Shown: positions 44,117-53,199, counted from the stretch's first letter. The stretch: DNA of 59,191 bases from Acidobacteriota bacterium (GCA_022573225.1 JACZUI010000010.1:1-59191), one strand, 5' to 3'. Made by a program: numbers and translations. The notes: a model not told the origin generated them from the letters alone.

Positions 44117-44631
44117 TCGGCGGAATCGTCTCCGAGAAAGTCCTCGATGGTGACCTCTTCGAGAAACTCCCGGAAACGAGCTACTTCTTCCTCGTCCTCG
44201 CCGCCTTCTTCCTCGAACACGACCCCAGCGTCTTCGAGGACGCTCTCGAGCGCGTAGACCGGGGTGCCGGTTCTAACGGCGAGAGCGATGGCATCAGAGG
44301 GACGTGAAGAGACATGGACCTCCCGACCGGAGATATCGAGGGCCAGGTCGGCGTAGAAGACGGAATCACGCATCTCGGTGATCACCACCCGCGTGGCCGA
44401 AGCGCCGACTGCGTCGAGGACTGCTCGCATCAGATCGTGAGTCAGTGGGCGAGGCGGAGTGACTCCTTCCAGCGCTGTGGCGATCGCGGTCGCCTCCGCT
44501 CCGCCGATCCAGATGGGAAGATGTCGCTCGCCGTCCTGCTCCCGTAGCAGGACGATCGGCTGGTTTGAAGGCAGCTCAACGCGGACGCCAAGAACCTCCA
44601 TCGGAATCGGTCCGTTCTCCGACATGACCAC
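44113..44631 (-). CDS. DUF151 bifunctional nuclease-family protein
   Basis: 172 aa. VLLREQDGERHLPIWIGGAEATAIA, RPLTHDLM, and RPSDAIALAVRTGTPVYA are DUF151 hallmarks (Rv1829 in mycobacteria). An acidic C-terminal tail follows (EEEGGEDEEE). Members have DNase/RNase activity reported in plants; role in bacteria unclear. Confidence 0.9.
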   Translation of the reverse strand: MVMSENGPIPMEVLGVRVELPSNQPIVLLREQDGERHLPIWIGGAEATAIATALEGVTPPRPLTHDLMRAVLDAVGASATRVVITEMRDSVFYADLALDISGREVHVSSRPSDAIALAVRTGTPVYALESVLEDAGVVFEEEGGEDEEEVARFREFLEEVTIEDFLGDDSAE

Positions 44632-44659
44632 AGATTATCACCAGCCCACGGGATGGCTG

Positions 44660-45241
44660 TTAAGAGTGGTCAGAACCACGCAAGTCTGTGAGCAGGACTC
44701 GGGGATCGGCGATCAAGGCCTCCATGTCGAGTACGGCCCATACCGATCGAAGGTTTCTGTAGAGACCTTGCCAATCGAGCCCATACCCAATGAGGAATTC
44801 GTCTCCTACCTCAAAGCCGCGGTATTCGATCGGAACGGAAGTGACTCGCCTGCGAGTCTTGTCTGTGAGGGCGGCGGTGCTCACGCTCGCTGCTCCCCTG
44901 TCGTGCATCATTCGCCGCAGAGCGGTCAGCGAAAGTCCGGTGTCGATTATGTCCTCGACAATGATGACGTGACGGTCGAGCACGGGTGTGCCCAGGTCCA
45001 TGGCAATGTTGATGCGGCCGCTTTCGCCAAAGCGGTTCAACCCGAGAAAGTCGATCTCGACGGAAATGGTGACGGTGCGAACCAGGTCGGCGGCGAACGG
45101 TATCGCTCCGACCATGACCACGACGAAAAGCGGGTCTCTGCCCTCGAAGTCCGCCGAGATGGCAGCCCCTAGCTCCGCGGTCCTTGATCGAATCTCATGT
45201 TCCGAAATGGCCTCGACCGCGTAATCGAGGTTCTTGGTCAT
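44660..45241 (-). CDS. hpt: Hypoxanthine phosphoribosyltransferase
   Basis: 193 aa. PRPP-binding loop VIIVEDIIDTGLSL, the upstream VVMVGAIPFAADL and the C-terminal DEFLIGYGLDWQGLYRNL fit Hpt. Salvages hypoxanthine and guanine. It overlaps the D,D-carboxypeptidase gene by 4 bp. Confidence 0.93.
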   Translation of the reverse strand: MTKNLDYAVEAISEHEIRSRTAELGAAISADFEGRDPLFVVVMVGAIPFAADLVRTVTISVEIDFLGLNRFGESGRINIAMDLGTPVLDRHVIIVEDIIDTGLSLTALRRMMHDRGAASVSTAALTDKTRRRVTSVPIEYRGFEVGDEFLIGYGLDWQGLYRNLRSVWAVLDMEALIADPRVLLTDLRGSDHS

Positions 45242-46362
45242 GTCCCGAACACCGAGGTGACCCAGTAGCCGAGAGCGCTGAGGACTGAGTCCGGAGCCGG
45301 GTCTGAACGACGGGTGGTCTCCAACGTCGGTGGAGACTCGGGCTCGGGAAGAGCCACAAGCGGTCGCGGATTCTCCAGGGTCAAACCCACGTTGGAGAGA
45401 TGCATAAAGGTTTCGACGTTGCTCAGGGCCAGCAGCGGATCCGGAGTGTGACGGAGCTTGACAGAGGTGTAGTGCGTCCCGAGCGCGATGTCACCGAAAT
45501 AGCCCAAGTCGTTGAATGCGTAGTCAAACAGAAGACTCGCGTCAGCGAAGTGACCACGGCGGCCCTCGGACCCCAGGACCACCACATAGATGCGTCGGCC
45601 GTCTCGGTCGGCTACACCCACGTATGTCAGAAGTGCTTGGGAGGTGAATCCGGTCTTGATGCCGGCCGCGCCTTCGTACTCACCAAGCATCAGGTTTGTC
45701 GTAGCGCCCGCACGGGCAACGCCATCCGGATCGGGTGGCATCACCACAATCTTCGACCGCACCACATCGGCGAAACCCGGCAAGCTCATTGCCAAACGCG
45801 ACATTTCAAGCAGATCACGAGCACTCGAGTAGTGGTCGGGCGCATCCAGACCGTGAGTATTGGCAAAGGAGGTGTTGTCGAGTCCGAGCTCTCTCGCGCG
45901 CAGATTCATGAGAGCGACGAATGCCTCTACCGAACCGGAGATATGTTCGGCAATGGCGTTAGCCGAGTCGTTGGCCGAGTGGATCATCAGCGACTTGAAG
46001 AGGGCATTCATCTCGATCTGTTCCCCGGCGACGAGCTCGATCTCCTTCTCGCCGGTGGCTGCGGCCCGAACCGACACTGTGACGATCTCGCTCGGGTTTG
46101 AGCGCTCGAGAGTCAGCAGCCCGGTCATGATCTTCGTGGTCGACGCCATCGCTCGTCGCTCATCTGGTCGAAGTGATCCAAGAACGGTGTCCGACGATTC
46201 GTCGTAGATGATCCAGGACGACGCCGACACTGATGGTGCCTCACCAGTTGGGAACGCCTCGACGACCGGGGCTTGGTAAGTCAACGGGGCAGCCACTACA
46301 GGCGTGACAGGGAATATCAGGGCCGCCATGACAACGGCACATCCGCGTGCAGCTCGAATCAT
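45238..46362 (-). CDS. D-alanyl-D-alanine carboxypeptidase (S11 family)
   Basis: 374 aa with a signal peptide (hydrophobic about 7-24). Catalytic SxxK as ASTTKIMTG, SxN as HSANDSAN, and KTG as GIKTGFTSQ. Trims the terminal D-Ala of peptidoglycan stem peptides outside the membrane. A proline/serine-rich tail follows. Confidence 0.92.
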   Translation of the reverse strand: MIRAARGCAVVMAALIFPVTPVVAAPLTYQAPVVEAFPTGEAPSVSASSWIIYDESSDTVLGSLRPDERRAMASTTKIMTGLLTLERSNPSEIVTVSVRAAATGEKEIELVAGEQIEMNALFKSLMIHSANDSANAIAEHISGSVEAFVALMNLRARELGLDNTSFANTHGLDAPDHYSSARDLLEMSRLAMSLPGFADVVRSKIVVMPPDPDGVARAGATTNLMLGEYEGAAGIKTGFTSQALLTYVGVADRDGRRIYVVVLGSEGRRGHFADASLLFDYAFNDLGYFGDIALGTHYTSVKLRHTPDPLLALSNVETFMHLSNVGLTLENPRPLVALPEPESPPTLETTRRSDPAPDSVLSALGYWVTSVFGT

Positions 46363-47033
46363 TGAACGGGAGGTTGTTTGAGTTCTCCGGCAAGTAGCGC
46401 CCGATGCAGAGCCTGGACGGAGCCGGTGCTCGACTCCAACAAGTCTCTGGCTCTTGCCTGGGATTCTGCATTTCTCGCACGCATCAACGGCGCGGTGAGC
46501 TGTCTGAGAAGGTCTGCTTCCCGATCCACCGAGAGCCGGATTGCGCGCAGGTGTCGCGCCTCGAGACCGATGTCCATCAGTCGCTTTGCCTCGAGGGCGG
46601 CTACCCCGATCTCCGAGTGGAACACGGTCGAGTCGGGAATGTGCCGGATAACCCCGGCGTCGAGAAGCTCCTGCAACTGTTGGTCGGTCAGCCCTGACCG
46701 CTTGAGCACCTCCTCACGGCTGAGAGGCTCGCCGCTCGAGGCATTGCTCTCGGATCCGGCCACGCGGGAATCAAGATCCTCACCCCTCTCCCAGAGCGTC
46801 AACTTCGACTTGATCACCTTTAGCGGGAGGAAGTGATCTCGTTGTTGTTGCAGAATGAAACTGAGCCGAGCGACGTCCTGTGAGTCGAACTTGCGATACC
46901 CGCTGTCGGAGCGATCGGGATCGATGAGACCTTGGGACTCGAGGAACCTGATCTTTGATACTGAGACATCGGGGAACTCATCGCGAAGCTGATTGATCAC
47001 CTCGCCGATGCTGAGAGTCTTGGTGTCAGGCAT
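46359..47033 (-). CDS. ftsR: MerR-family cell-division regulator, FtsR-like
   Basis: About 224 aa from ATG 47033 (overlapping the FHA gene by 8 bp). HTH SIGEVINQLRDEFPDVSVSKIRFLESQGLI with the HxxGYR-like SDSGYRKFD is diagnostic of Rv1828/FtsR, next to GarA and GcvH as in mycobacteria. Known FtsR activates ftsZ in corynebacteria. Confidence 0.9.
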   Translation of the reverse strand: MPDTKTLSIGEVINQLRDEFPDVSVSKIRFLESQGLIDPDRSDSGYRKFDSQDVARLSFILQQQRDHFLPLKVIKSKLTLWERGEDLDSRVAGSESNASSGEPLSREEVLKRSGLTDQQLQELLDAGVIRHIPDSTVFHSEIGVAALEAKRLMDIGLEARHLRAIRLSVDREADLLRQLTAPLMRARNAESQARARDLLESSTGSVQALHRALLAGELKQPPVQ

Positions 47034-47466
47034 CGCCGTGTGCAACCACGAAGTGAAACCGGCCCACGAGTACTTCGTCGCCTGCCTCAAGCGGGCTCTG
47101 ATCGACGCGGGTGTCGTTCACATACGTTCCGTTGGTAGACCCGCTGTCCTCGACAGAGAGTGCGTTTTCGCTGAGACTAAATCGACAATGGTGACGGGAG
47201 ACGGTGACATCGTTGAGGAAGATGTCGCTTTCCGGATGCCTCCCAACCGTGGTGTTGCCCTGGCTGAGCACGAAAGTCATCCCACTCCTCGGGCCGCGCT
47301 CCACTACGAGGGCATAGCCGGCCACACCCTCGACGTGCGCCGCTTCAGCACGGGTCAGTGGGTGATCTGATCTATCTTGGAGCGGCACATAGAGGATGGT
47401 CGGATCGGTCTCGACCTCAACCTGAGGGTTTGGCTCCCCAGTTCCGGGTTTGTTCTCCTCGCTCAT
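47026..47466 (-). CDS. garA: FHA-domain signalling protein, GarA-like
   Basis: 146 aa. FHA domain with TVGRHPESDIFLNDVTVSRHH and DSGSTNGTYVN; an N-terminal VETDPTILYVP segment occupies the place of the GarA phospho-threonine motif. In mycobacteria GarA, controlled by PknB/PknG, regulates 2-oxoglutarate metabolism. The phosphosite here differs in sequence, so its regulation is inferred. Confidence 0.88.
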   Translation of the reverse strand: MSEENKPGTGEPNPQVEVETDPTILYVPLQDRSDHPLTRAEAAHVEGVAGYALVVERGPRSGMTFVLSQGNTTVGRHPESDIFLNDVTVSRHHCRFSLSENALSVEDSGSTNGTYVNDTRVDQSPLEAGDEVLVGRFHFVVAHGDA

Positions 47467-47524
47467 GTCCTGAATGATAGGGCCGCCGGCGATATTGACC
47501 CAGAGTCTTGTGTCGGGGAGGGGG

Positions 47525-47905
47525 CTACTCGGTCAGCTCCTGATACGCAGCTGCGTCGAGCAGACCCTCCAAAGGGAAGACACCCTCAAACTCCAACTCG
47601 ACGAACCACGCGCCGTCATAGGGACTCTGATTGACCAACTCAGGCGCATCCACGACGGCCTGATTCACGGCCTTGATCTTTCCGGTGAAGGGGGCGTAGA
47701 CCTCCCCCACCGATTTGGTGCTCTCCACCTCCACCAGGATGTCGTCCTTCGCCACGTCCGAACCCACCTCGGGAAGCTCGACATAGACCACATCTCCCAA
47801 TTGGTCCTGGGCGTAGTCGGTGATCCCGAGCCTCACGACGGTATCGGAGACGCGCTTGATCCACTCGTGCTCATCGGTATAGAGAAGATCCTCGGGTACC
47901 TGCAT
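47525..47905 (-). CDS. gcvH: Glycine cleavage system H protein
   Basis: 126 aa. Lipoyl-lysine in VESTKSVGEVYAP, plus LYTDEHEWIK and GDVVYVELPEVG. Carries the aminomethyl group between P- and T-proteins. ATG 47905 overlaps the pgsA stop by 1 bp, with GAGGAG upstream. Confidence 0.94.
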   Translation of the reverse strand: MQVPEDLLYTDEHEWIKRVSDTVVRLGITDYAQDQLGDVVYVELPEVGSDVAKDDILVEVESTKSVGEVYAPFTGKIKAVNQAVVDAPELVNQSPYDGAWFVELEFEGVFPLEGLLDAAAYQELTE

Positions 47906-48564
47906 CAATTCTCCTCGGGTTCAGGGCGGGACTCTACAGCCGCCATGTGGCGACGGGCATCGCCCAAATAGCTGAATGCGACTACCCAGTACAGAACCAG
48001 CCCGCCCACGCCTCCAACCCATGCAATAAGCTGCATGAGAACCTCGAGGACGCCGGCGAAAGCCAGGTAGAAAGCAGGAATCGCCGAGTAGAGCATCACG
48101 GTTGCGAGCTTGCCGAGCCACCGGACCTCCAGTCTCTTGGCTCCGCGACGCGCCAGACGAAGGGTCACTCCCGTCATCAACAACTCCCTGGCGATCAAGG
48201 GATATCCGATGACAGGCGGCACTGCGCCGGTAATCAGCCCACCGATGACAGCAGAAGCGAGCATCAGCCGATCGGCTATCGGGTCGAGCGCCTTTCCGAG
48301 CTCGGTGACCTGATCCAGTCTCCGGGCGAGGTAACCGTCGAGCCAGTCGGTTCCCGCGACGACGGCAATCAGCCATCCGGCGAGGGCCACGTTGTCCTCG
48401 ACGATGAGCAACCACCAGAAGTAGGGGACTGCGAGCACCCTGACAAACGAGATCGCATTCGGAATCGTCAGGATGCGGTTGCTGGGGGTAACTGAGGACA
48501 ACGCCGGAGAGGCTAGTGCCCTGTGGTGTGTCCAGAAATGGTTCAGGTGTGTCTCCGGCGCCAT
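47905..48564 (-). CDS. pgsA: CDP-alcohol phosphatidyltransferase (PgsA family)
   Basis: About 219 aa. The CDP-alcohol motif DWLDGYLARRLDQVTELGK...DPIAD is complete and five to six membrane helices are visible. Condenses CDP-diacylglycerol with glycerol phosphate or a similar acceptor. N-terminal start uncertain; ATG 48564 is the only ATG before the domain. Confidence 0.88.
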   Translation of the reverse strand: MAPETHLNHFWTHHRALASPALSSVTPSNRILTIPNAISFVRVLAVPYFWWLLIVEDNVALAGWLIAVVAGTDWLDGYLARRLDQVTELGKALDPIADRLMLASAVIGGLITGAVPPVIGYPLIARELLMTGVTLRLARRGAKRLEVRWLGKLATVMLYSAIPAFYLAFAGVLEVLMQLIAWVGGVGGLVLYWVVAFSYLGDARRHMAAVESRPEPEEN

Positions 48565-48586
48565 CTATGAGACGGGGCACTTGCCT

Positions 48587-50413
48587 CTATTGGATGAGGC
48601 TGACGTCCTCGAGCCCTCCGATCCGAGCCTGGATTCCTCCCAGGACGCCGAGGAGCGAGAATTGGACTCGGTCCGACCGATAGGCCTCGGTTATCTGCGG
48701 GTGATAGAGGACCAGGTAGGGAAGGTCTTCCGCAAGTCTCTCCTCCATAATGCTGAGGGCGGCACGCGCTTCATCGTGGTCGGTGGCTGCACGGTAGTCG
48801 GATAGGGCTGCGGAGAACTTGGCGTTGTCATAACCGGTGTTGTTGGAATGACCGCCTACAGCAAAAAGTCTCCCGAAATAGTCGGGATAGGCCGGATTGC
48901 CCAACGTCCAACCGAGGAGGTACATGTCGTATCCGCGTTCGCCCTCCGATGGAGTCGAGAATGCAAGGTCGACCACGGTCTCGAAGTCGGTGATCACAGG
49001 TCGGACGTCAAACCCCAGCACCTCGAGCGTCGACTCCAGACGGGTCGCATACTCCGGGCGGGCCGGGTCATATTTGTCACCCGGTGTGAGGATCGTGAGT
49101 GGAGCGGGTGTCTGCCCAGAAATCAACAACCCGGCTCCAGGAACCAGTTTGCCGTCGCTCACCGTCGGAGGCTCATTCCAGCTATACCCCGCCTCGACAA
49201 GGCCCGCGAGGGCCTGGCTCAGCCGCTCCTCCAGTGATGCGGCCAGGCCGGAAGCGACCTCGTCGGCGACAGATTGGTCAAACCATGCAGAGTTGGCAGC
49301 GGGGACCATGGTGAAGGCCGCCTGTGAGTCCGGAACTATCTCACCTGCGACAGCCTCCCTGTCAAACAGGAGGGAGAGAGCCGTCCGGAAGGCCAACTCG
49401 CTCATTGGAGCCCGATCGAGATTGAATCCGAGATAGCGAACGGCGTTTGCAGGACTGTCCTCGACTGTCACACCGGCGATGTCGTTGAGGCTCGAAGCCA
49501 CGGCTTTCGAGAGCCCGTGTGGGCTGAGAATCGTATCGATCCGCCCGTCGGCGAGGGCATCGGCCGCAGCGGCTTCGGTATCGAACACCTCGAATACAAC
49601 GCTGTCTACTGATCCCGCTACCCGATCATGGTTGACGATTGCCGTGATCCGACCGGGTTCACGTTTGAGAATCTGGAGAGGTCCGCTGGAGACGTCGCTC
49701 TTTGCATCGGCTTCGTAGAGAGCGTCTGCGGTGTCGGCCCCCGAAACGACGTCGCCCCATATGTGGCGCGCCATGATCGGGGCGAGCCCCACACCGTATG
49801 GCCACTCCCCCATTCCTGGCTGGCGGTCGAACTCGATCCGGAGTTGGTTGTCTGAATCAGCCACAACTGCCGTGATGGTGGCTGGATATGCCTCGGCCCA
49901 TGCACCTTCGAGGCCAAGGCTTCGAACGGTCTCAAATGTGAACTCGATGTCGGATGCGGTCAGGAGGTTCCCGTCGCTCCACCGGACGTCGTCGCGCAGG
50001 GTGACGTGGACTCGCCATCCGTCGGCATTCCACGTCGGTCGAGAGGGTTCTGCCACCAATGCGATGTCGGCCACGAGGGCGTTGGCGGCATGGTCGATGC
50101 CAAAGAGGGCGGGCTTGGTGGGGCCGAGCACATAGGCGTTCCACGATGTCGCGTCCCGGCCGTAATAGGCCCAGAAGTTGTCGGTGGTGATGTCGGAGAG
50201 CAATCCGACTCGGTATTCGAAAGGCTCCGGCTCAGCGACGGTCGGTGCAACGGTGTCGTTCTCGAGGCTGGTCGTGATAGTGGTGGCTTCCGTTGGCTCT
50301 GCCACGATCTCGATTGCCGAAGGCTGTCCGGACCCGGCCTGGGCGAAGGCAGCCACGGCAATACCGACGATCACTGCCGTCGCTCCGAGCGTTCTGAATG
50401 TGATATCCCGCAA
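48587..50413 (-). CDS. Extracellular solute-binding protein, family 5 (peptide-type)
   Basis: 608 aa with a signal peptide (AVIVGIAVAAFAQA). SBP family 5 features: VTLRDDVRWSDGNLLTASDIEFTF, YLGFNLDRAPMSELAFRTALSLLFDRE, and DMYLLGWTLGNPAYPDYF. Binds peptides, nickel or similar. No lipobox and no permease or ATPase gene nearby. TTG start with GGGAGG at 6 nt. Confidence 0.87.
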   Translation of the reverse strand: MRDITFRTLGATAVIVGIAVAAFAQAGSGQPSAIEIVAEPTEATTITTSLENDTVAPTVAEPEPFEYRVGLLSDITTDNFWAYYGRDATSWNAYVLGPTKPALFGIDHAANALVADIALVAEPSRPTWNADGWRVHVTLRDDVRWSDGNLLTASDIEFTFETVRSLGLEGAWAEAYPATITAVVADSDNQLRIEFDRQPGMGEWPYGVGLAPIMARHIWGDVVSGADTADALYEADAKSDVSSGPLQILKREPGRITAIVNHDRVAGSVDSVVFEVFDTEAAAADALADGRIDTILSPHGLSKAVASSLNDIAGVTVEDSPANAVRYLGFNLDRAPMSELAFRTALSLLFDREAVAGEIVPDSQAAFTMVPAANSAWFDQSVADEVASGLAASLEERLSQALAGLVEAGYSWNEPPTVSDGKLVPGAGLLISGQTPAPLTILTPGDKYDPARPEYATRLESTLEVLGFDVRPVITDFETVVDLAFSTPSEGERGYDMYLLGWTLGNPAYPDYFGRLFAVGGHSNNTGYDNAKFSAALSDYRAATDHDEARAALSIMEERLAEDLPYLVLYHPQITEAYRSDRVQFSLLGVLGGIQARIGGLEDVSLIQ

Positions 50414-50502
50414 ACATGACCTCCCACCCCAAAGATCGGCAGGTCACTACGTGTTCTTTACGAATCCTGATCGCGCCCATCAATGACTACGATTCCCCAT
50501 TC

Positions 50503-50576
50503 CGGGCTGTGGCGTAGCTTGGTAGCGCGCCTGACTGGGGGTCAGGAGGTCGCCGGTTCAAATCCGGCCAGCCCGA
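50503..50576 (+). tRNA. tRNA-Pro (GGG anticodon)
   Basis: 74 nt cloverleaf: acceptor CGGGCTG / CAGCCCG, D-arm with AGCTTGGTAGC, anticodon stem CCTGA/TCAGG with loop CTGGGGG (anticodon GGG), T-arm CGCCGGTTCAAATCCGGC. The CCA end is not encoded. A terminator follows 3 nt later. Confidence 0.96.
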
Positions 50577-50578
50577 CA

Positions 50579-50611
50579 GAGAAAACCCTAGGTGTTAACT
50601 AGGGTTTTCTC
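50579..50611 (+). terminator. Terminator of tRNA-Pro
   Basis: Perfect 13-bp stem GAGAAAACCCTAG / CTAGGGTTTTCTC, 7-nt loop (50592-50598), containing a T4 run in the 3' arm. Confidence 0.85.
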
Positions 50612-50904
50612 ATGTCCGAGCGGTTCCCGAGCATCCGACAAACCCTCTCAGGGTGCATCTCAGGGTGCATACCCACCAGGGGTTTCTTCGTGTAGGTTGA
50701 CAACCAGAAGGCCGGCCCGGTGGGCTAGCACCGGGATCCGGCCGCAGCGAACGTTGCCTGAGGGCAGGTAAAACGGATTGAGGCATTGTGCCCCATGCGA
50801 GTTTCAGTGTCGCGCCTGTCGGGAGGGCTGGCGGGCTGACGCTGCTGTAGGTGGTAGGCCGTCGACGGTTGACGGGTCGTGGGTTTGGAGCGAGACTTCA
50901 GGCG
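50612..50904. other. Non-coding region downstream of tRNA-Pro, start of the island-like tail
   Basis: No gene seen. It holds a tandem duplication of CTCAGGGTGCAT (50647-50658 and 50659-50670). No integrase gene and no copy of the tRNA 3' end was found elsewhere in the window. Confidence 0.5.
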
Positions 50905-51309
50905 ATGGGATCGGTAAGAGGTCTGTTCGGCTGGGTAGTTCTCCTCACTCTGGCGACGGGCCTAATCCACGTCTACATCGGGGTCGACTTTCTGCTTGAG
51001 GGTCCTTATGCGGACGCGGTCATCGACGACCCAACAGTGGACCCTGCGGTTGGGATCGTGTTCATAGGTATGGCGATCCCCTACTTGGTGGGTTTGGCAC
51101 TGATTCTTGGCGGCGTGAGGCCACTTCTGTGGCTTCGGGTGGGTGCCGGGTATACGGCCTTGCTTCTTGTCTTGTGGGCGGTTGCCGGGGGCCGCGACAT
51201 GCTGGCATACGCAGACAAAGCGATCGAGATCGCCCTTCTGGTGCTGCTCGTGGTGCTGCTCCGCCGGCCCGTTGAGAGTGCGGCCCGATCGCCAATGGGG
51301 ACTGACTAA
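50905..51309 (+). CDS. Four-helix membrane protein of unknown function
   Basis: About 134 aa from ATG 50905 (MGSVRGLFGWVVLL); the frame opens further upstream with basic, non-conserved-looking residues. Four hydrophobic helices separated by short loops, a conserved-looking GLIHVYIGVDFLLEG at the first loop, and a basic C-terminus. No family assigned. Confidence 0.65.
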   Translation: MGSVRGLFGWVVLLTLATGLIHVYIGVDFLLEGPYADAVIDDPTVDPAVGIVFIGMAIPYLVGLALILGGVRPLLWLRVGAGYTALLLVLWAVAGGRDMLAYADKAIEIALLVLLVVLLRRPVESAARSPMGTD

Positions 51310-51799
51310 GCGCTCTCCAACAGAAATGCGGTCGCATGTTTCGGCGAGGCAGGGGGCCGCTCGCCAGGACGCAGGAGAATGGGTCGTGTTAGGAGTATCC
51401 CAGTGGGGTTCGCCGGAACCCTCCCCTCCCTCACCGAATCACTTTTGCACCGGCGGTATCCGACAACGAGTCGGAACGAAACCCCCGGTGGCGGTGTGAG
51501 GGGCGCCACGTTTTGGACACGACGCCCCCCGCCGCTCCTCCCGACCGTCAAACCGCCGCAAGGCGGACACTTCAAGACGATCAGAAGGAAAACACATGCT
51601 AAAAGGAAAACATACGACATCGAGTCGACGCCGGCGCTCTCCCTGGACCCGGAGCAAGAGTGACGGTCCTCCAGTTCCCCGGTGTCGGCGACGGGCCACC
51701 GGCCGCCCTTGAGTCCGTCATGTGCTGGGTGGGTGGGTGAAGCCGGCTATGAGGGACGAGCCGTCTCGTTCAACCCGCCACTTGAGTCATTCTGAAAAA

Positions 51800-51883
51800 T
51801 CAGCGACGTCGTCTAGCCGCGGAGACGATGAGAAACAGAATCGCGGCTCCGCCGAAAATCAGGCCTGCTGTTTCCAGATCCAG
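51800..51883 (-). CDS. Candidate 27-aa membrane microprotein with CTG start
   Basis: CTG 51883 is preceded by GAGGAGG (51890-51896) at 6-nt spacing. The peptide reads as an acidic start (LDLETAG), a single hydrophobic helix (LIFGGAAILFLIVSAA) and an RRRR end, a strongly oriented membrane micropeptide. A hairpin lies upstream at 51939-51970. The same frame is open for 137 codons, but only this part looks selected. Unproven. Confidence 0.35.
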   Translation of the reverse strand: MDLETAGLIFGGAAILFLIVSAARRRR

Positions 51884-51938
51884 AGCGGTCCTCCTCTTTT
51901 TCGGGAGGTTTCCGACTCTATCGCATGCCAAACAATGA

Positions 51939-51970
51939 GAGAAGGCCCCCACGGACGAAGGGGCCTTCTC
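51939..51970. terminator. Hairpin, possible terminator
   Basis: Perfect 11-bp stem GAGAAGGCCCC (51939-51949) / GGGGCCTTCTC (51960-51970), 10-nt loop; no strong T-run on either strand. Confidence 0.5.
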
Positions 51971-52216
51971 TTGCTGGGAGGAATGCGGGTTGTTCTTCTG
52001 TATCGGCACCTGAGGGTGTTCGACTTGGGGGTCACTTCCAGTCGACACAACGTGGCTAGTCCCATGCACCCCGAACACCAGTGGCAGCCGGGGAATGCTG
52101 CAATTGTCTACTGCCTGCTGACTAGTCACCTGAGACTGGTTTGGGATGGCTCCCAAGTCGAAGCCGGTGACAGCCGATAAAGAAGCCATCGGGGCATCTA
52201 AAGGAGGAGTCATCGA

Positions 52217-52399
52217 ATGTTGAAAACGCTAACCGCCAGCCGGACAAAAAAGAACTGTCCGCATTTCGAAACCACCATCACCCGTACGGCTGGGCTGGAA
52301 CGGGCGGCATGTCGGGTCTGTGGCCATATCAGCGTCGCCTATCTCGGAGACGGCATCACCGTCACGACCATGGCCAAACACATATCCCAAGCGAGCTAG
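52217..52399 (+). CDS. Small zinc-ribbon-like protein
   Basis: 60 aa. C14 and H16 (NCPHFETT) pair with C32 and C35 (CRVCGHISV), a zinc-ribbon arrangement. Strong RBS (AAAGGAGGAG). It is followed 15 bp later by another cysteine-pair protein, so the two likely form an operon. Function unknown; nucleic-acid or protein binding would be typical. Confidence 0.65.
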   Translation: MLKTLTASRTKKNCPHFETTITRTAGLERAACRVCGHISVAYLGDGITVTTMAKHISQAS

Positions 52400-52414
52400 G
52401 CCGAAGGAGACACT

Positions 52415-52624
52415 ATGCCGGAAAACGATCTCGGAGAGAGGCCCCCGTGTGCCGTCTGCGGCATTGAGGGAATCCTTCTAACTCCTTTCGGCCTGATGTG
52501 TTACCGGGACGGCTTCGCTGCGGCAAGTGAGGAGACCGTCCTAGATCATGACTGGATACCGATACTGGTCAAACAGCCCGACAGCGCACCCATCGAGGCC
52601 ATGAGAGGAGCCCGGGTCGGGTGA
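52415..52624 (+). CDS. Small cysteine-pair protein
   Basis: 69 aa. PPCAVCGIEGILLTPFG followed by MCYRDG gives a CxxC plus a later Cys that could hold zinc. RBS GAAGGAG upstream of ATG 52415. Co-directional with the preceding zinc-ribbon gene. Not recognised. Confidence 0.65.
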   Translation: MPENDLGERPPCAVCGIEGILLTPFGLMCYRDGFAAASEETVLDHDWIPILVKQPDSAPIEAMRGARVG

Positions 52625-52832
52625 CGGTGTCGGCCTGAACCGTCGCCGCCGGGACCCCCAAACGAGGCAGTCGAGTCCCGCCGCTCCGACGGTGCCAAAT
52701 AGAAACCCCCGGTGGCCGGTCTCTTTAAGGATGGGAAAACAGCCTGTTACTCCTTACACGAGAGCCACCGCGGAGGCGTTGCGGCAGGTTTCGGGCAGGC
52801 TCAACTACCTCGACTGAGTAGGGTCCGCCTCA

Positions 52833-53105
52833 ATGAAGGTCGGCACTCTGTTGATGGTGTTTCTGATCGCTTGTCAGACAGCATCACCGACGCCGACCAC
52901 CACAGATCAGTGTCCTGAGGCGCGGACGCTTTGGGATGAGAATCAGGATCTGCAAGAGACAGGCCAGGAGCTGCCGGATCCTGATGGTTCCCGCGCAAAG
53001 TTGCACGCTGAGATTGCTGCGATTCTGGCCGAGCAGCATCCTGACTGTTTCACCGTTCAGGAACGGGTGATCGCTGAGGCGGCGCGCCGGCTGTTGGCTG
53101 AGTAG
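52833..53105 (+). CDS. Small predicted lipoprotein
   Basis: 90 aa. A short signal MKVGTLLMVFLIAC ends in a lipobox-like LIAC, then a Thr/Pro-rich stretch and a helical body with two cysteines (DQCPEART, PDCFTVQ). Probably anchored outside the membrane. No family recognised. Confidence 0.6.
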   Translation: MKVGTLLMVFLIACQTASPTPTTTDQCPEARTLWDENQDLQETGQELPDPDGSRAKLHAEIAAILAEQHPDCFTVQERVIAEAARRLLAE

Positions 53106-53199
53106 ACACCACAGATATTGCCGGCTGTGGACGGCTGGTTTCGTGCCTCTGGCGACGAACGTCCAGAGTCGTCGACCATCCTCTAGCGTTTGAATCGAC

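Larger units (their letters stand above)
51310..52216. other. 907-bp region with small candidate ORFs and a hairpin
   Basis: No clear large gene. Candidates: a 38-codon very basic ORF at 51596-51712 (MLKGKHTTSSRRRRSP...) with AAGGA upstream, and the micro-ORF listed at 51800-51883. The phrase GAAACCCCCGGTGGC at about 51478-51492 recurs near 52701-52715, and CCGCC-GCAA-GGCGG forms a short hairpin at 51552-51565. Frames of 94-152 codons here lack family resemblance. Confidence 0.45.

Noticed and set aside
51306-51699. Frames of 86-104 codons on both strands
   Set aside because: Arginine/proline-rich composition, overlapping each other on opposite strands with no RBS or known motif.
51800-52213. 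137-codon minus-strand frame as a full gene
   Set aside because: It spans a strong hairpin and only its last 27 codons look protein-like; kept as a micro-ORF candidate instead.
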